From Morella rubra (lineage: Eukaryota; Streptophyta; Magnoliopsida; Fagales; Myricaceae): a DNA stretch of 64,000 nucleotides. The stretch's first letter is position 1, and each line of letters starts with the position of its first letter. Location: contig RXIC02000148.1 of the NCBI GenBank assembly GCA_003952965.2, positions 1-64,000 of the forward strand. The letters run 5' to 3'. The position numbers and the translations under genes were made by a program. Shown in pieces: positions 15,841 to 27,645 of the stretch. The notes under the pieces are model-generated. The model was not told the origin of the DNA. It worked only from the letters and a program-made list of their open reading frames with translations, and did not search any database.

Positions 15841-18800
15841 TTAGTACCAGCAATCTGGCACGTCATCTTGGCCATGAAAACGACGCACCTCTGGTGGTCC
15901 AGAGGTTATTGGATATCTTCCAAGAGCGTCACGCCCAGGCTTTGCCAGCTCTACATAAATGACCCTGCCATCAAAGTTCTGATGAAAGGATAACATGAGC
16001 CACATGAGATTGATATATCTTGAAAGAATAGAAGGGATGTGGCGAAGTAAGAACCTTGTAATCCATATTTTCTAAGGCAAGCATCGCATCTTCCTGACAC
16101 ATGTATTGAATAAACGCATACCCCTTTGACCTGTTTGTGGCTCCATCCTTGATTAGCTTCACTGTAAGAGATGATAAATACCGTATCATAGTGGAAGAAA
16201 TGCAGGAAGTATAAATCACACTGAATTCCTGAGATCATTTACCTTCAGCTATTTGGCCAAAATTTGAGAATTCCTTTTGCAAACTACTTTCGCTAGTCGT
16301 ATAATGTAAATCTGCACTGCACATACACAATTAGACTTGCAAGGAGGAAGCCACCCAAAAAGACAGGTCTGCAGCATGTAATGACAAAAAAACCATAAAT
16401 TTTTGAATTTTCATCACTTTGACATTTGTTGAGGAACTGTTCGATTATTCATGAATGCAACAGAAATTAAGAGAGATAGTATGCCAACAATGCTGATGAT
16501 ATGAGATCAAATCTTTTAGTACTTATCTCTAGAGAGATTGTTCAGAAAACAAATCCGCAATTTGCCAACAGGACAAACACCAACCATAGTCAATATTTCT
16601 GTACACCAAAAACATAACAAATGACACCTAAAAAGGCATGAAAGAAGTCATGCAGAGCCGACAATTTCCTCCACAGGCTCTGTGTCGAGGACAGAAATTA
16701 CTGAGTACATCTCAAGAGTTAGATGATCAGACATATCTAGTTTAAAACGATATCTAGTTTAAAAAGCTCACCTTAATCATTCACAAGAAGGAGCAATCTG
16801 GGATAAAAGGTTTAATTGAAACAACTATCTTTCTATTTGAATGTTCACTTAACAAGATCACCAGCATGGAAGTCCTTTAAAGATAAAATGTAGAAACTAC
16901 AAAGAATATACACTACATTGTTGAAAGCACACTCACCCAAAAACAAAAAATTGTTCGAAAGCTGGGTTGAAGACCACTAGTTTAAAATATTGTACAAAAA
17001 ACTAATTAAAGAAGCTGACCTGGTGGCAGTTTGAAACCTCCAGCAGATCCAATTACAAGTATATAGCATTGAAGATCGGGCTTTATTGTAAACAAAACTA
17101 TAGTTGACTGCGCCAATGATTGCAACTATAAACAGAATTACGTTTATGGCAGGCTGTATGCTGCACTTTCATCAAGAAGTCAATAACCTTCTATCCGGTA
17201 AAAAATAACTCAAGATGGAATTTGTTGTACTTGGGATCTTGGAGTAGTTCATTGCCCACTCACTTCCATCTATAAGAAAATCTTTAAACCGTCCAGGAAG
17301 AAGAGCCACAATTTTTCTTAAAAAAGAAAGCAAAAGAACAAGGATTGCTAAAAGACGGTTTGACAAACTGAAGATGTATCTACTCAATTAAACCAAGCGA
17401 AAAACTTCTTTAATTAGCTTCTTGGCTCTCCATCCATACACATACAATTCTTCCCACTCATATCACACAAACAGAAATGCCGCCCTTGAATATCTCTCAT
17501 ATACATGACATCTGTTTTGCTGCAGCGGTATGAATGGAATAGGCAAAAGTCTAGACAACTCAGACAATTTGCTTTTAAAAAGAAAAGCCCTTTTCGTTGA
17601 TCATGTCTCCACCATTACAATAAGCCTCCTATCTACTGGAATGCCACGTTTAACTTTCTCCTTTATGAATCATAGTTCATGAAAAATTTGTTCCATACTT
17701 TCAGAAGTTCGAAACCAACTTAGAACAGAGAGGTTCGGGACTTCCAAGAATATAGTGCTAAGATATAATGCAAGCAGTTTCCGTCAGTCTCTCTGTTTCC
17801 TTGCCTCTTTTACCCAATTACTCCCATATACCAACCACTTCATCCATCTATAAAATAGTAGCATGTGGGCCTGACTCACAGAGAGAGATCCAACATAAGC
17901 AGGGCGCATGATCAACCGTGAGTTATGGAACCAAACTCAACACAGCCTAATCAATACGAGGGCATTCTAGAACAAATTGGCACAAATGAAGAATCTACCC
18001 ACGTAGTTGCACAAAAGTTCCTAACAGAACAAACTTTTTTTTTTGATAAGTAAGCAATATTATTAAAAAAGAAAAAGAGTAGTACAAAGATTGTACTGAC
18101 AGAAATTACATCATACAAATAAAAAAACTCAAGAAATCCTGAAAATCTAGAAAAGGGCCACCCAACATCGCATGAGACCAGAAAAAAAGATCCAACATCA
18201 AACCACCCTGCAATCTCGCCATAGACAAAGAAGAATCCTCAAAACAGCGCTTATTCCTCTCCTTCCAAAGACTCCACCAAATGTAATAAGGAACCATCAT
18301 CCAAATTAACTTAGCTCTAGGATCCTTAAACTTCCTCCCCCAACAAAGCAAAGCATCCTCAACCCGTTCCGGCATAACCCAATGAAGATTAACCATAAAA
18401 AGAATATGCTTCCACAGAGCTCGCGCCATCGAACAATGCAATAAGACATGATTAATCGATTCCCCATCACCCTTACATAAATAGCACCAATCAACCACAT
18501 AAAGACCTTGACACCTCAAATTATCAGTATTCAAAATCCTACCATGCAATACTTCCCAAGCAAAGAAGGAGACCCTAGTAGGGACTTTAGATTTCCAGAT
18601 CCAATACCAAGGAAAAGACCCAGATCTAGCACCAGCAAGCATGACATAGAGCGACTTAACAGAAAAAATACCATCCTTAGTATCCACCCAACACAATTTG
18701 TCCTCATTTCCTCTATTCATCTCCAACTCATAAACAGTGGAAAAGAATGACGAAAACTCTTCCAACTCCCAATCATTTGCACCTCTTAAGAACGGAACAT

Positions 18801-21800
18801 TCCAAACGACAGAGTGAACATCCTCTGCCATACAATCCACCACCAGCCCATCCGGAAACAATGCTAGAGAAAAAACTGTAGGGAACGAAGACCTCAAAGG
18901 ACGATCCCCGCACCATACATCATGCTAAAACCGCGTCCTTTGCCCGTTACCCACCAACACCCGAGTATGGCCCCGGAAACCCTCCCAAACCTTACTAATA
19001 TGCTTCCAAAGATTGACCCCATAAGATCCACGAGGAGGTAAAGTGCGTTATTCCCCCACAACGGTGCCATATTTTTCCTTAATGATACTCCGCCACCTAC
19101 AATCTCTCTCAGTAGCAAACCTCCATAACCATTTTCCCAACAATGCTTTATTAAACAAAGAGAGGCCCCTAATACCCAAACCACCAAAATCGATAGAAGA
19201 ACAAACCTTCTTCCAATTTAGAAGATGAAATTTATGAGCCTCTCCATCACTACCCCACAAAAAATCTCTTTGCAACTTCTCCATCCTAGAAGCCACCCTG
19301 TGCGGAAGAGGGAAAAGAGAAAGAAAATACGTAGGAAGACACGAAAGAGTGGATTTAATCAAAGTAACACGACCTCCCTTTGACAAGTACATTCGCTTCC
19401 ACCCTGCCAATCTTCTTTCCATTCTTTCCAAAATGTCATCCCAAATACGAACACTCATAAACCTAGCTCCCAACGGAAGACCCAAATATGTCATAGGCAA
19501 AGTGGATACCCTACAACCCAAAATAGAAGCCAATTCCACTACATTACTAACATCGCCAACAGGTATCACCTCAGACTTAGCCAAATTAATCTTCAATCCC
19601 GAAACTGACTCGAAGCAAAGAAGCATACACCGGAGACTACGGAATTGATACTCCTCAGCCCCACAAAATATCAAAGTATCATCAGCGAACAACAAGTGTG
19701 AAACACATACCCCTTCCCTATTAACCCCAGAAGCCTTAAATCCCTTAATCACATCAACCGAAACCATCTTAGACATCATGCGAGATAGCACTTCCATAAC
19801 AATGACAAATAACAAAGGAGATAAGGGATCACCCTACCTCAAACTGCAAGAACTCCCAAAAAAACCCTCAGGAGAACCATTCACAAGCACAGAAAACTTA
19901 ACCGAGGAGATACAAAAATAAATCCACCTACACCACTTCTCCCCAAACCCACATCTCCTAAGAAGATACAACAAAAAATCCTAATTCACATGATCGTAAG
20001 CTTTGTGGATGTCCAACTTACACAATATACCTGGCTCATCTAAATTCAACTGAGAATCAATACACTCATTCGCAATCAACACCGAATCCAGAATCTGCCG
20101 ACCACTAACAAAGGCATTCTGAGAAGGGGAGATAATCTTATTCAACACAGACTTCAACCTGTTAGCTAAGACCTTGGCAAGAATCTTATAAATACCCCCC
20201 ACAAGGCTTATAGGCCTGAAATCTTTCAACTCAACAGCACCGGCCTTTTTAGGGATGAGGACGAGAAAGGAAGCATTCATACTACAAACGAATTTCCCAT
20301 ATTGAGCAAAATTCATTGAACATCAACAACACATCCCCTTTAAGAACATCCTAACAAGACTGATAAAAAGCTAAAGTGAAGCCATCTGGACCCGGAGCTT
20401 TTATCCCCATTACACTCATGCACCACCCGCGTCACCTCATCCTCCCCAAAAGGGCGCTCCAACCAAACCGCCTCATTTTTGGACACAGCATCAAATTCCA
20501 AGCCATCCAGCGCCGGCCTTCATTGAAAAGGTTCAACATATAAAGATGTATAAAACTGAACAACTTGAGCCGAAATATCTCTTGGATCCTCCACCACCTC
20601 CCCATCAACCTCCAACTGAGCTATAGAATTAAATTTCCGATTAGATGAAAATACTTGGTGCATCTATCTCCATCCTTCAGCCATAAAGCCCGTGATTTTT
20701 GTCTCCAACTCACCTCCTCCAAATCTATAATGTGATCTAACTCCTGAAGAACTGACAATCGCCATTCCAAACCCTCTTCAGTAAGGTGTCCTCCTTCATC
20801 TATCTCATCCAATGAATCTAACTCCCTCATTAACACAGACTTACGCACACTAAGATTACCAAAAACATCCTTATTCCACCCAATCAAATCAAGTTTCAGC
20901 GCCTTAAGCTTAGAATTCAAAACAAAGCTAGGAGAACCCGAAGCCTCATAACTCCCCCACCACCCCTTAACTATCTCCACAAACCCCTCCACCTTAAGCC
21001 ACATATTTTCAAATCGAAAAGGTTTTTTACTCCCTCCACAGCACCCATTCTCCAACAAAACAGGGAAGTGATCAGAATACATACGGGGTAACCTGCATTG
21101 AACACTATTTTGATATAATGTCTCCCAATCAGCACTAAGCAAAAACTTATCAATTCGCGACCAAGCTTGGGATGATCTATTATTGGACCAAGAGAACACA
21201 CCACCACCCAATGGCAAATCCACCAACCCAAATTCAGAAATGAAAGCCAAAAAATCCTCCATACCTCTACCTCCCACTCCCAATCCCGACCGCTCACTAA
21301 GGAATCTAGTAACATTGAAATCACCCCCAATGCACCATGGAAGACCTCACCATGAAATAACACCCGCCAACTCATCCAATAAAAGCCTCCTACCACTATC
21401 ATCATTAGGACCATAAACTCCAGAAAACATCCACTTAGCCCCACCTTCTATATTCTGGAACACATGTGAAAGAGAACAAACCCCCACACACTCATCCACC
21501 GACTCTATCACCCGGGAATCTCATAAAATTAAAATCCCACCCGACGAACCTACCGAAGGCAAACAACTCCACTTCACATGTGGACCGCCCCACAAACTCC
21601 ACACCACCGCCCTCGAAACCAACTCCAATTTTGTTTCTTGGAGACAAACTAAAATTGGTTTCCACCCCCTAATTAAGTTCCCAATCCTTCTGCACTTCCC
21701 TCTGTCATTAAGACCCCTCACATTCCAACTGATAAATCTTGGCTTCATTAACACTTTAAGAGAGCTCTCCCTATAGCGCCGAGACAAACCATCCCCTCCA

Positions 21801-24541
21801 TCATAATTGATACTAGGTTGTAATCCTTTCAACTCCCTTGTCATCTTCCCTGCTGACCTATGAGAAAATTTTCTACCCACCGAACCCCTATCCCTCTCCA
21901 AGGCAGCAAACAAATCCATCAGTTCACTCTCATATCCTTCACACGATACCCCCACCATATGACGGAACGAATATACCATATGCAACACCCATTTAGAGAG
22001 ATCTCCTTTCTCAGAGATTGGGTACCGAATCTGCAGCGGAGTCCACAGTGAATCCCTACTGCCACTTCTCACCTTTAGCAATTCCCCTCCCATCCCATGC
22101 TCAGTAAGAACCAAATCTTCCTCTAACATAGGGGTTGAACCATCCTACTCATTACTACCGCCACCAATCACCATCAACCCTTCACAAGAGTTTACCACAT
22201 TTACAGGTTCACAAATCGACCCGCTAATTGCACAAAGAACACTAGTATTCCCATCGTCAGAAAGGCCATCCTTCCCCATACCCCTAACGGCAGCACTACC
22301 ATCAATATTCGGATCCAACTAACCCTGCTCCAAATCAGAGGTGCTGGACTGCTCAAATACCCCAGGAAAAACAATTGGTACTTGCGGCACAGCATCAGAA
22401 AGCTTCGACAACTGATTGTCAATGTGCATCGTCCCAGAAGAAGTCGCCCGAACCATAAAACCAGGCTTCGCCGGCGAGTCAAGAGGAATCTCCGACCTTA
22501 TTGACACAGACAATGGCACAGACCCGAGCGACGGAATAGAAGATTGAGATATTTTCCTTGGCGAGGTGCACTCCAGAGACGACGACAATTGCTCAAGTGT
22601 CAGTGACTTTGCCGGGGACGACGACACCGGCGGAAATGCTTCTACATTCGATGGATCTACTAACGTCGGTGATGGCGCAGGCTTGGAATGGGTCCAAGCC
22701 AGTCGACCCATCTCGCCCGCTTGCCCCTCGGTAAGAGTTGGCCCACCACAGCCTACACTACCCAACCCAGCATTTTGTCTATCCATAGCACCCGATAACC
22801 CACCCAGAGGAGAAGATTTATGGGCCGCTCCTTTTTGGGCTGATAGCCGAAACCCAAACACAAGACACTGCAACTCACTCCCCGCTAGGCTACCTGGATA
22901 AAATTTGGTCAAAAAAGCTTCAAGGCGATCCACCTCCTTACGGAGGCCCACCATATGATTCCACAAATATGTAGCATTAAAAGGCGCCAGCTCCCTTCCC
23001 GACGAAATAGCCACAATTATATCATCCGATACATGGCGCTTCGAATCATTGATGGAATTAAAAGTAGGAGACGTAATATTCGCCACCCCATCCACATGCA
23101 GCAATTTTGACGTTTCGTTGACCTCTGGAATTCGAACCCCTCCGGCGATACCAGAATCACTGGCAGCCCTCCCACTACCACCTTTCTCCAACACAGGAGA
23201 CTGCACAGCCTTAACAATTGAAAGATCTGGACGAACAACAGATGAGCCCAAAGCTTGCACTACCCGACTTCCACGCAAGAACGAAACAGCATCACTAAAT
23301 ATGCGGTTCAAAATCTGCCACCCATATCCTTTTTTTCTCCCCCCCGGCACCATCACCACCCCCACCTTTCGACGTCCTCCATACTCAACAACCGCAACAT
23401 ACCGATCACCCTTATTAGAACACCGTTGAGCCAGAAAACTGTGCCCAAAGTCATTGAACTTAGAGGCGAAATCAACATCAGTTGGAGCCTCCATCAACTT
23501 ATCAACCATTTTGACCATCCACACAGCACCAAACTTCCCCTTATGGATCAAGTTCACAAGTTTGTGACTCCACTCAGAGAATTGAATCACCCCATTCTGA
23601 CCAATTGACACTTGGAACTCCTTAGACTCAATATGAAAATTACGACTAAATGACGACATCGAAACTCCGATAATCTCACCACATAATCTAATCAGAAAAC
23701 GAAAACACCCAAGAAGTAGAGGAGAGGGAACGGAGAAAACATCCTAGCGTACTTTTACTCTAACAGAACAAACTTTCGAAAGTAACAAACCAAAGAACCC
23801 ATGCATTTTATAACTAACAGATGACACCCAGATGGGAAATCGACCAAAGTTGCTTATAGAATATGCAAATTCCAAGTCTAACATACTTAATTCTAGAAAA
23901 AAAAAAAAAAAAAAAAAAGCAGCAAGAAATACTCCGAACTTATTTTTTTGTTTGTAACTAAAGTTTGGTATTCAAGTAGAAGAAATCCAGGAATTCACAA
24001 CAGAATTCCAGGGGCATCATACTCATTCCTAACGAAGGAACTAGCAAATGAATAAACAATGTCCAATCAGTATGCCAGCCACCCACCTAGCAGCACACAG
24101 TCCACAAAAATCAAATTTACAACTATTAGAATCCAAGAAATGAACGAGACAATGGACTAAATACCCGCAACCAACTCCCAATTTGAACAAAAAAAAAAAG
24201 AAGGTTATACCACTTACTGAAGGACACCCACATAAGAAGTCAATCAAAAACACAATGTCAGACGAAAATAAATAAATAATTCTTAAAATTCATCCACTGG
24301 GCAAGAAAACCCAGATAATAAATCAATCGATTTACACAAAAAGAAAATGGGAAACTAGAGGTGTAGGAAAAGAGAAGAGAATGACTTTACTTCTAACCAT
24401 GATTCTGCATGCGAGGGGATACTCCAAGAGACACGCTTTGAGCTTCAGAGAGTTGCGGCCAGTGAAATTCGGTTGAGAAATTCGGCGCGTTGAACGCATG
24501 GGCATTGTGTAACATGGTAAAGAGACCGTCGTCGCCCACAT
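15841..24541 (-). CDS. Small organelle-type RRM RNA-binding protein, 4 exons, 154 aa, LINE in intron 1
   Basis: Exons on the minus strand: 24541-24391, 16311-16243, 16161-16055 and 15978-15841. All introns are GT/AG and the total is 465 nt. The protein has a basic, Ser/Arg-containing N-terminus ([20 protein letters not shown]) that looks like an organelle transit peptide, then one RRM. RNP2 is IMVRNL (47-52), RNP1 is KGYAFIQY (86-93), and the domain ends with [11 protein letters not shown] short tail follows, ending DVPDCWY. Single-RRM proteins of this size in plants commonly act in mitochondrial or plastid RNA editing and processing; the target is unknown here. RNP2 is split by intron 1 (GTTAGA A|AT TTA), which is why exon 1 cannot be seen by looking near the other exons. 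Intron 1 is 8079 bp because a LINE of about 5.7 kb sits inside it in the same orientation; without it the intron would be about 2.3 kb. Confidence 0.88.
18106..22129 (-). pseudogene. LINE ORF2 (endonuclease, reverse transcriptase, zf-RVT), inactivated
   Basis: Pieces in order: an endonuclease start [11 protein letters not shown] with CLQETKL (22129-21521); GGDFN and SDHFPVLL (upstream of and within 21283-20621); RT palm [20 protein letters not shown] (20316-19981); the FADD catalytic motif in [10 protein letters not shown] (19815-19048); and the zf-RVT region with [17 protein letters not shown] and [13 protein letters not shown] (18897-18106). Stops interrupt the frame, including TGA after GILIL, TGA before GLPWC, TAG after KAYDHVN, TAG in LR*GDPLSP and TAG before HDVWCGD. 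Frame changes may also occur between 20621 and 20316. Confidence 0.88.
22319..23659 (-). CDS. LINE ORF1, gag-like (DUF4283-type) protein, 446 aa
   Basis: Open from ATG 23659 to a stop at 22319. The N-terminal part ([46 protein letters not shown]) resembles the gag-like first ORF of plant L1 elements. The C-terminal half is low-complexity Ser/Pro-rich. No clear CCHC zinc knuckle is visible. The role by family is nucleic-acid binding in the retrotransposition particle. It is an element gene, not a host gene, although it could be mis-annotated as one. Confidence 0.8.
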   Translation of the reverse strand: MSSFSRNFHIESKEFQVSIGQNGVIQFSEWSHKLVNLIHKGKFGAVWMVKMVDKLMEAPTDVDFASKFNDFGHSFLAQRCSNKGDRYVAVVEYGGRRKVGVVMVPGGRKKGYGWQILNRIFSDAVSFLRGSRVVQALGSSVVRPDLSIVKAVQSPVLEKGGSGRAASDSGIAGGVRIPEVNETSKLLHVDGVANITSPTFNSINDSKRHVSDDIIVAISSGRELAPFNATYLWNHMVGLRKEVDRLEAFLTKFYPGSLAGSELQCLVFGFRLSAQKGAAHKSSPLGGLSGAMDRQNAGLGSVGCGGPTLTEGQAGEMGRLAWTHSKPAPSPTLVDPSNVEAFPPVSSSPAKSLTLEQLSSSLECTSPRKISQSSIPSLGSVPLSVSIRSEIPLDSPAKPGFMVRATSSGTMHIDNQLSKLSDAVPQVPIVFPGVFEQSSTSDLEQG

Positions 24542-26816
24542 GGTTTCAGCTCCGAAACAAATGCGAATCTTTCAAGCTGAGGCTGCTCCCATTGCGCTCG
24601 CGGCTACGACGGGAATCGCTTGTTATTGCTTCACAACACAGATTGGTTTTTTGTTTTTTGGCCAATAACTTTCCGTTGCTACTGGAGTCGGTGCGTTTCA
24701 TATTCTGTGGATCAGTTTAGTTTAGTTTTGTTTTTTTTTTTGGGTCCAATTTTCTTCTTGTTTCTAATACGATCTTTTTCTTCTATTGAAATTTTGGTTC
24801 AATTTGCTTAGAAGAAAAATAAGAAATTTTGGTGATGTCTGTCTCTCCAATATTTTAAAGTATAGAAATTTTTAACAAAATAAATATATTTTAAAATTTT
24901 TAATTTTTATACATATACACGCTAATTTTTATAAATTTTAATAAATTTTACTAAAATAAAAATTTTAAAAATATACTTCTAAATTTTGACAATTAAACAC
25001 CCTTAATTCAATGGATCATGGAGTCAAGTTTTCGGATCGTAATGTCAGCGGTCAGTTGGGCCCATTTTCAGAGGTTTTTATTAATTTCACACTCTTTGGC
25101 CCACACGCTGGCCCATCTTCAGTTTAATGACGATAATTTCTTTGTACTTTTTATGTTTTTGGTAAGCAAGTGATTTCTAGCATAGATATGAACAGGGAGG
25201 GCCCCTGACATTGGTCACAGACCTTTACAAACCACGTGGAAAAGAGACCCGCAGCCGCAGGAAGTTTGACCTTTCTCCGCACTGTTCGGCCCAATTAGCC
25301 GTCACTTATTCCCTCATGATTCCGGAACCCTGCATCTAAAAGTAGTCGAGTTGCCTTAAAATATAAATATACATTACTGATTCGTTTTGCGCCACTGATG
25401 GAATAGTCTATGCTTCCATTCTATCATGCATTGACCCATTTTGAGTACGTAAAGTTTGTCGCTTTGAGGATCGGAAACGATAACAGCTTTCTAGCTAGCT
25501 GCAGGTTTTCAAACTGTAAATGTTGAAGTACTCAATATTGTATAACTCTGCTAACACATGCATGCGCTTGCTCTCTTGGCTTGAACATTTGCCATGTGAA
25601 GTAACCACGTTCCTCGCTTGAGCCATATTGATCACTGGCGCCCAAAAGCACAAAAAATTGAAGTTTTGTGGCATTGATAATTTGATTTGCAGCGTGCTTT
25701 CGCAGTCGTGGAACAAAGTCACAGGTGCATAGTAAGTTCTGCGGAGACTCGAAAATAAGCAATACCAAGTTTACGAGAAGTATTTTTTTTCTTCTTTAGG
25801 ATTGTAGCCGGGTGTGCTTGCTTGCTCCTTGGTGTTAGTACACTGATGAATTGCCCAGCTTGCATACTCGAAGTATCTGGTTTTGTCGGCAAAAAGGTGC
25901 CATTGATTAATTTATTTTTTATTTTCCTGGTTCGGCGTATTGACGACTTCAAAAACAATATTGTGTGTACATACACCAGTCAAAAGGCAATTACCTCAAG
26001 TCATATTATTGACCACAGCACTATACAGTGAATGATGAGTCTATTTGACTTAATTAATACCAATTTGCTGATCGAATTAACATGATAAAACAATACTTCA
26101 CTGCAGGTAACACTGACGGAAATAATAATTATATTAATTCTTAGGCCTACGTGGCTCATGAACCATGTCGTGAATTGGAATGCAACCAAGACGTCCTACA
26201 CTTTATTAGCAGAACTAAGAAAAAAGATGGGAAGGGGCCGGGGGCGCGAGCGAAGAAGTTGGCTCTTCTTCAATTGAATAGTAGTAGTACTTCAATTTTC
26301 CTGCAATATATATGTATTCACAGGTTTAAGTCATGAACTTTCAGAAGATGATTGTGTGAACTGAATGGTTTAAACCCTTTCGAATCGAGAGCGTTTTTGG
26401 ATGCACTTTCAGTACTCTTAAACAATATTCAAAACGGCCTACAACATAGTACTGTAATTCCTCGAGTCAAAGCATGCTGCTAGCTATTTGTTTCAAAACA
26501 AGGTGTAGAAACTCAAACACTGTGAGTGAAAAAGAGGCAAAAGAAGAGAAGAGAAACGAAAAAGGCCAATAACTCAATAACTAAAAAGGAACAGAAAAAG
26601 CGTATCTGATCTGCTAGCACCTAATTATTAAGTTCATGTTGCAGATCACATGTAACGTGCGCCCACCCAGAGGGTATTTCTTATTTTCATTCTAACATAC
26701 TCCTATGGACTGAAGTGGGATCGATAGATAACAATTTACATATACAGCTGATAATTGCTTATCGATCCACGAAGACTATTCTAAGAGTCAAAAACTAGTA
26801 TTTGTACCTGTAGTTC
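24542..26816. other. Intergenic between two minus-strand genes
   Basis: It contains the promoter side of the RRM gene (no clear TATA seen) and the 3' side of the VQ gene. Short frames at 24490-24811, 25495-26031 and 26151-26336 lack motifs. Composition is AT-rich with no recognised repeat. Confidence 0.4.
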
Positions 26817-27503
26817 TTAAAAGAAACCATCATTCACAAGATCAGTGGAGAAGGAATCCATAGTTAGTTCTTGCAGAGACATATTATCGTCCAATGAAAA
26901 CCTGTCAGCAATCTCCAGTACTTGCTGTCTAGGGACGTTACTAGATGTCGTCGGAACAAAAACATCGCTAGAAAAATTGCCATATGAATACGTACTTTGT
27001 TGCTCCTGCAGCAATTGTTGCTGTTGTTGGTGGCCTTGATACTCTATTAGTTGCTGCGGAGACTGGGATTGATGACGATACTGATGGTTGTTACCGAAGG
27101 GTCCCATTCCGGGAGTTATGATCCGTTGGTTTCCTTCTCTAACTTTTCCGAACTCTAAATTGACCGGTCCTTTTGAGTTCCCAAACGAAATTGCCGTGCT
27201 AGGACAACCAGTAAATTGTTGGACCAAGGCTCGAAAATTGTTTGTGTTGGCATTGAGGAGGGTGGTGGGTGTTCTCTTGGAAGCCCTAGACCTCCGTCGG
27301 ACTGGTTTCGATACAGTGCCCTTTGGAGTCAAGCAACCATTAGTTGCAGTAGGTGAATCGTTCGTGCCCATGACGGTCTCAGATGTGACCACAGTGGCAT
27401 CCGAGAGCCCCTGAGAAATCACAGGCTGCACATAAATGGCTTGGTCATAGAATGGGCGCTGCACCCAGTACTGATCACTAGGACTAGGCATAGTGTTATT
27501 CAT
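26817..27503 (-). CDS. VQ motif-containing protein, 228 aa
   Basis: Intronless frame with the VQ signature FRALVQQFTG at residues 90-99 (FxxxVQxFTG), preceded by a basic Arg/Lys-rich stretch (KPVRRRSRASKRTP). It is followed by Gln-rich and low-complexity sequence (about residues 140-170) and an acidic C-terminus ending VNDGFF. VQ proteins are nuclear or plastid cofactors that bind WRKY transcription factors through the VQ motif and modulate defence and growth. Intronless structure and a length of 200-250 aa fit the VQ4/VQ22-like subset, but the exact member cannot be assigned. The ATG at 27503 is the first in frame. Confidence 0.9.
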   Translation of the reverse strand: MNNTMPSPSDQYWVQRPFYDQAIYVQPVISQGLSDATVVTSETVMGTNDSPTATNGCLTPKGTVSKPVRRRSRASKRTPTTLLNANTNNFRALVQQFTGCPSTAISFGNSKGPVNLEFGKVREGNQRIITPGMGPFGNNHQYRHQSQSPQQLIEYQGHQQQQQLLQEQQSTYSYGNFSSDVFVPTTSSNVPRQQVLEIADRFSLDDNMSLQELTMDSFSTDLVNDGFF

Positions 27504-27590
27504 GGTTTTTGGGTTGGTGGTTGTTTCTTCTCCGATCTACTACTCCTAATTATGTTGTGAAAGGTAGAAGCAAGCTTCGCTCTGCTGCTC

Positions 27591-27645
27591 TTATAGAATG
27601 GCTAGCTATTCTTCGGTCAAAGTAAAACATGTCTAGTTCTTGACC
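27591..27645 (-). promoter_or_regulatory. VQ gene promoter: TATA-like box and two W-box cores
   Basis: A TATA-like CTATAA is read on the minus strand at 27596-27591, about 90 nt upstream of the ATG. Just upstream are two WRKY-binding W-box cores: TTTGACC on the minus strand (27621-27615) and TTGACC on the plus strand (27640-27645). The motifs are seen directly; use by WRKY factors is inferred from the known VQ-WRKY link. Confidence 0.45.

Larger units (their letters stand above)
18038..23759 (-). mobile_element. Near-full-length LINE (L1-type non-LTR retrotransposon), 17-bp TSD
   Basis: The perfect direct repeat CTAACAGAACAAACTTT occurs at 18021-18037 and 23760-23776. The 3' end (left, because the element is on the minus strand) carries a poly-T/poly-A tract next to the left duplication. 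In order it encodes a gag-like ORF1, then an apurinic-type endonuclease, a reverse transcriptase and a C-terminal zf-RVT region. It lies within intron 1 of the RRM gene, on the coding strand of that gene. ORF1 is open; ORF2 is interrupted by several stops, so this copy cannot move on its own. Confidence 0.93.

Noticed and set aside
21183-23608. Plus-strand frames rich in Pro, Ser and Thr
   Set aside because: They are antisense shadows of the LINE ORF1 and ORF2 coding sequence.
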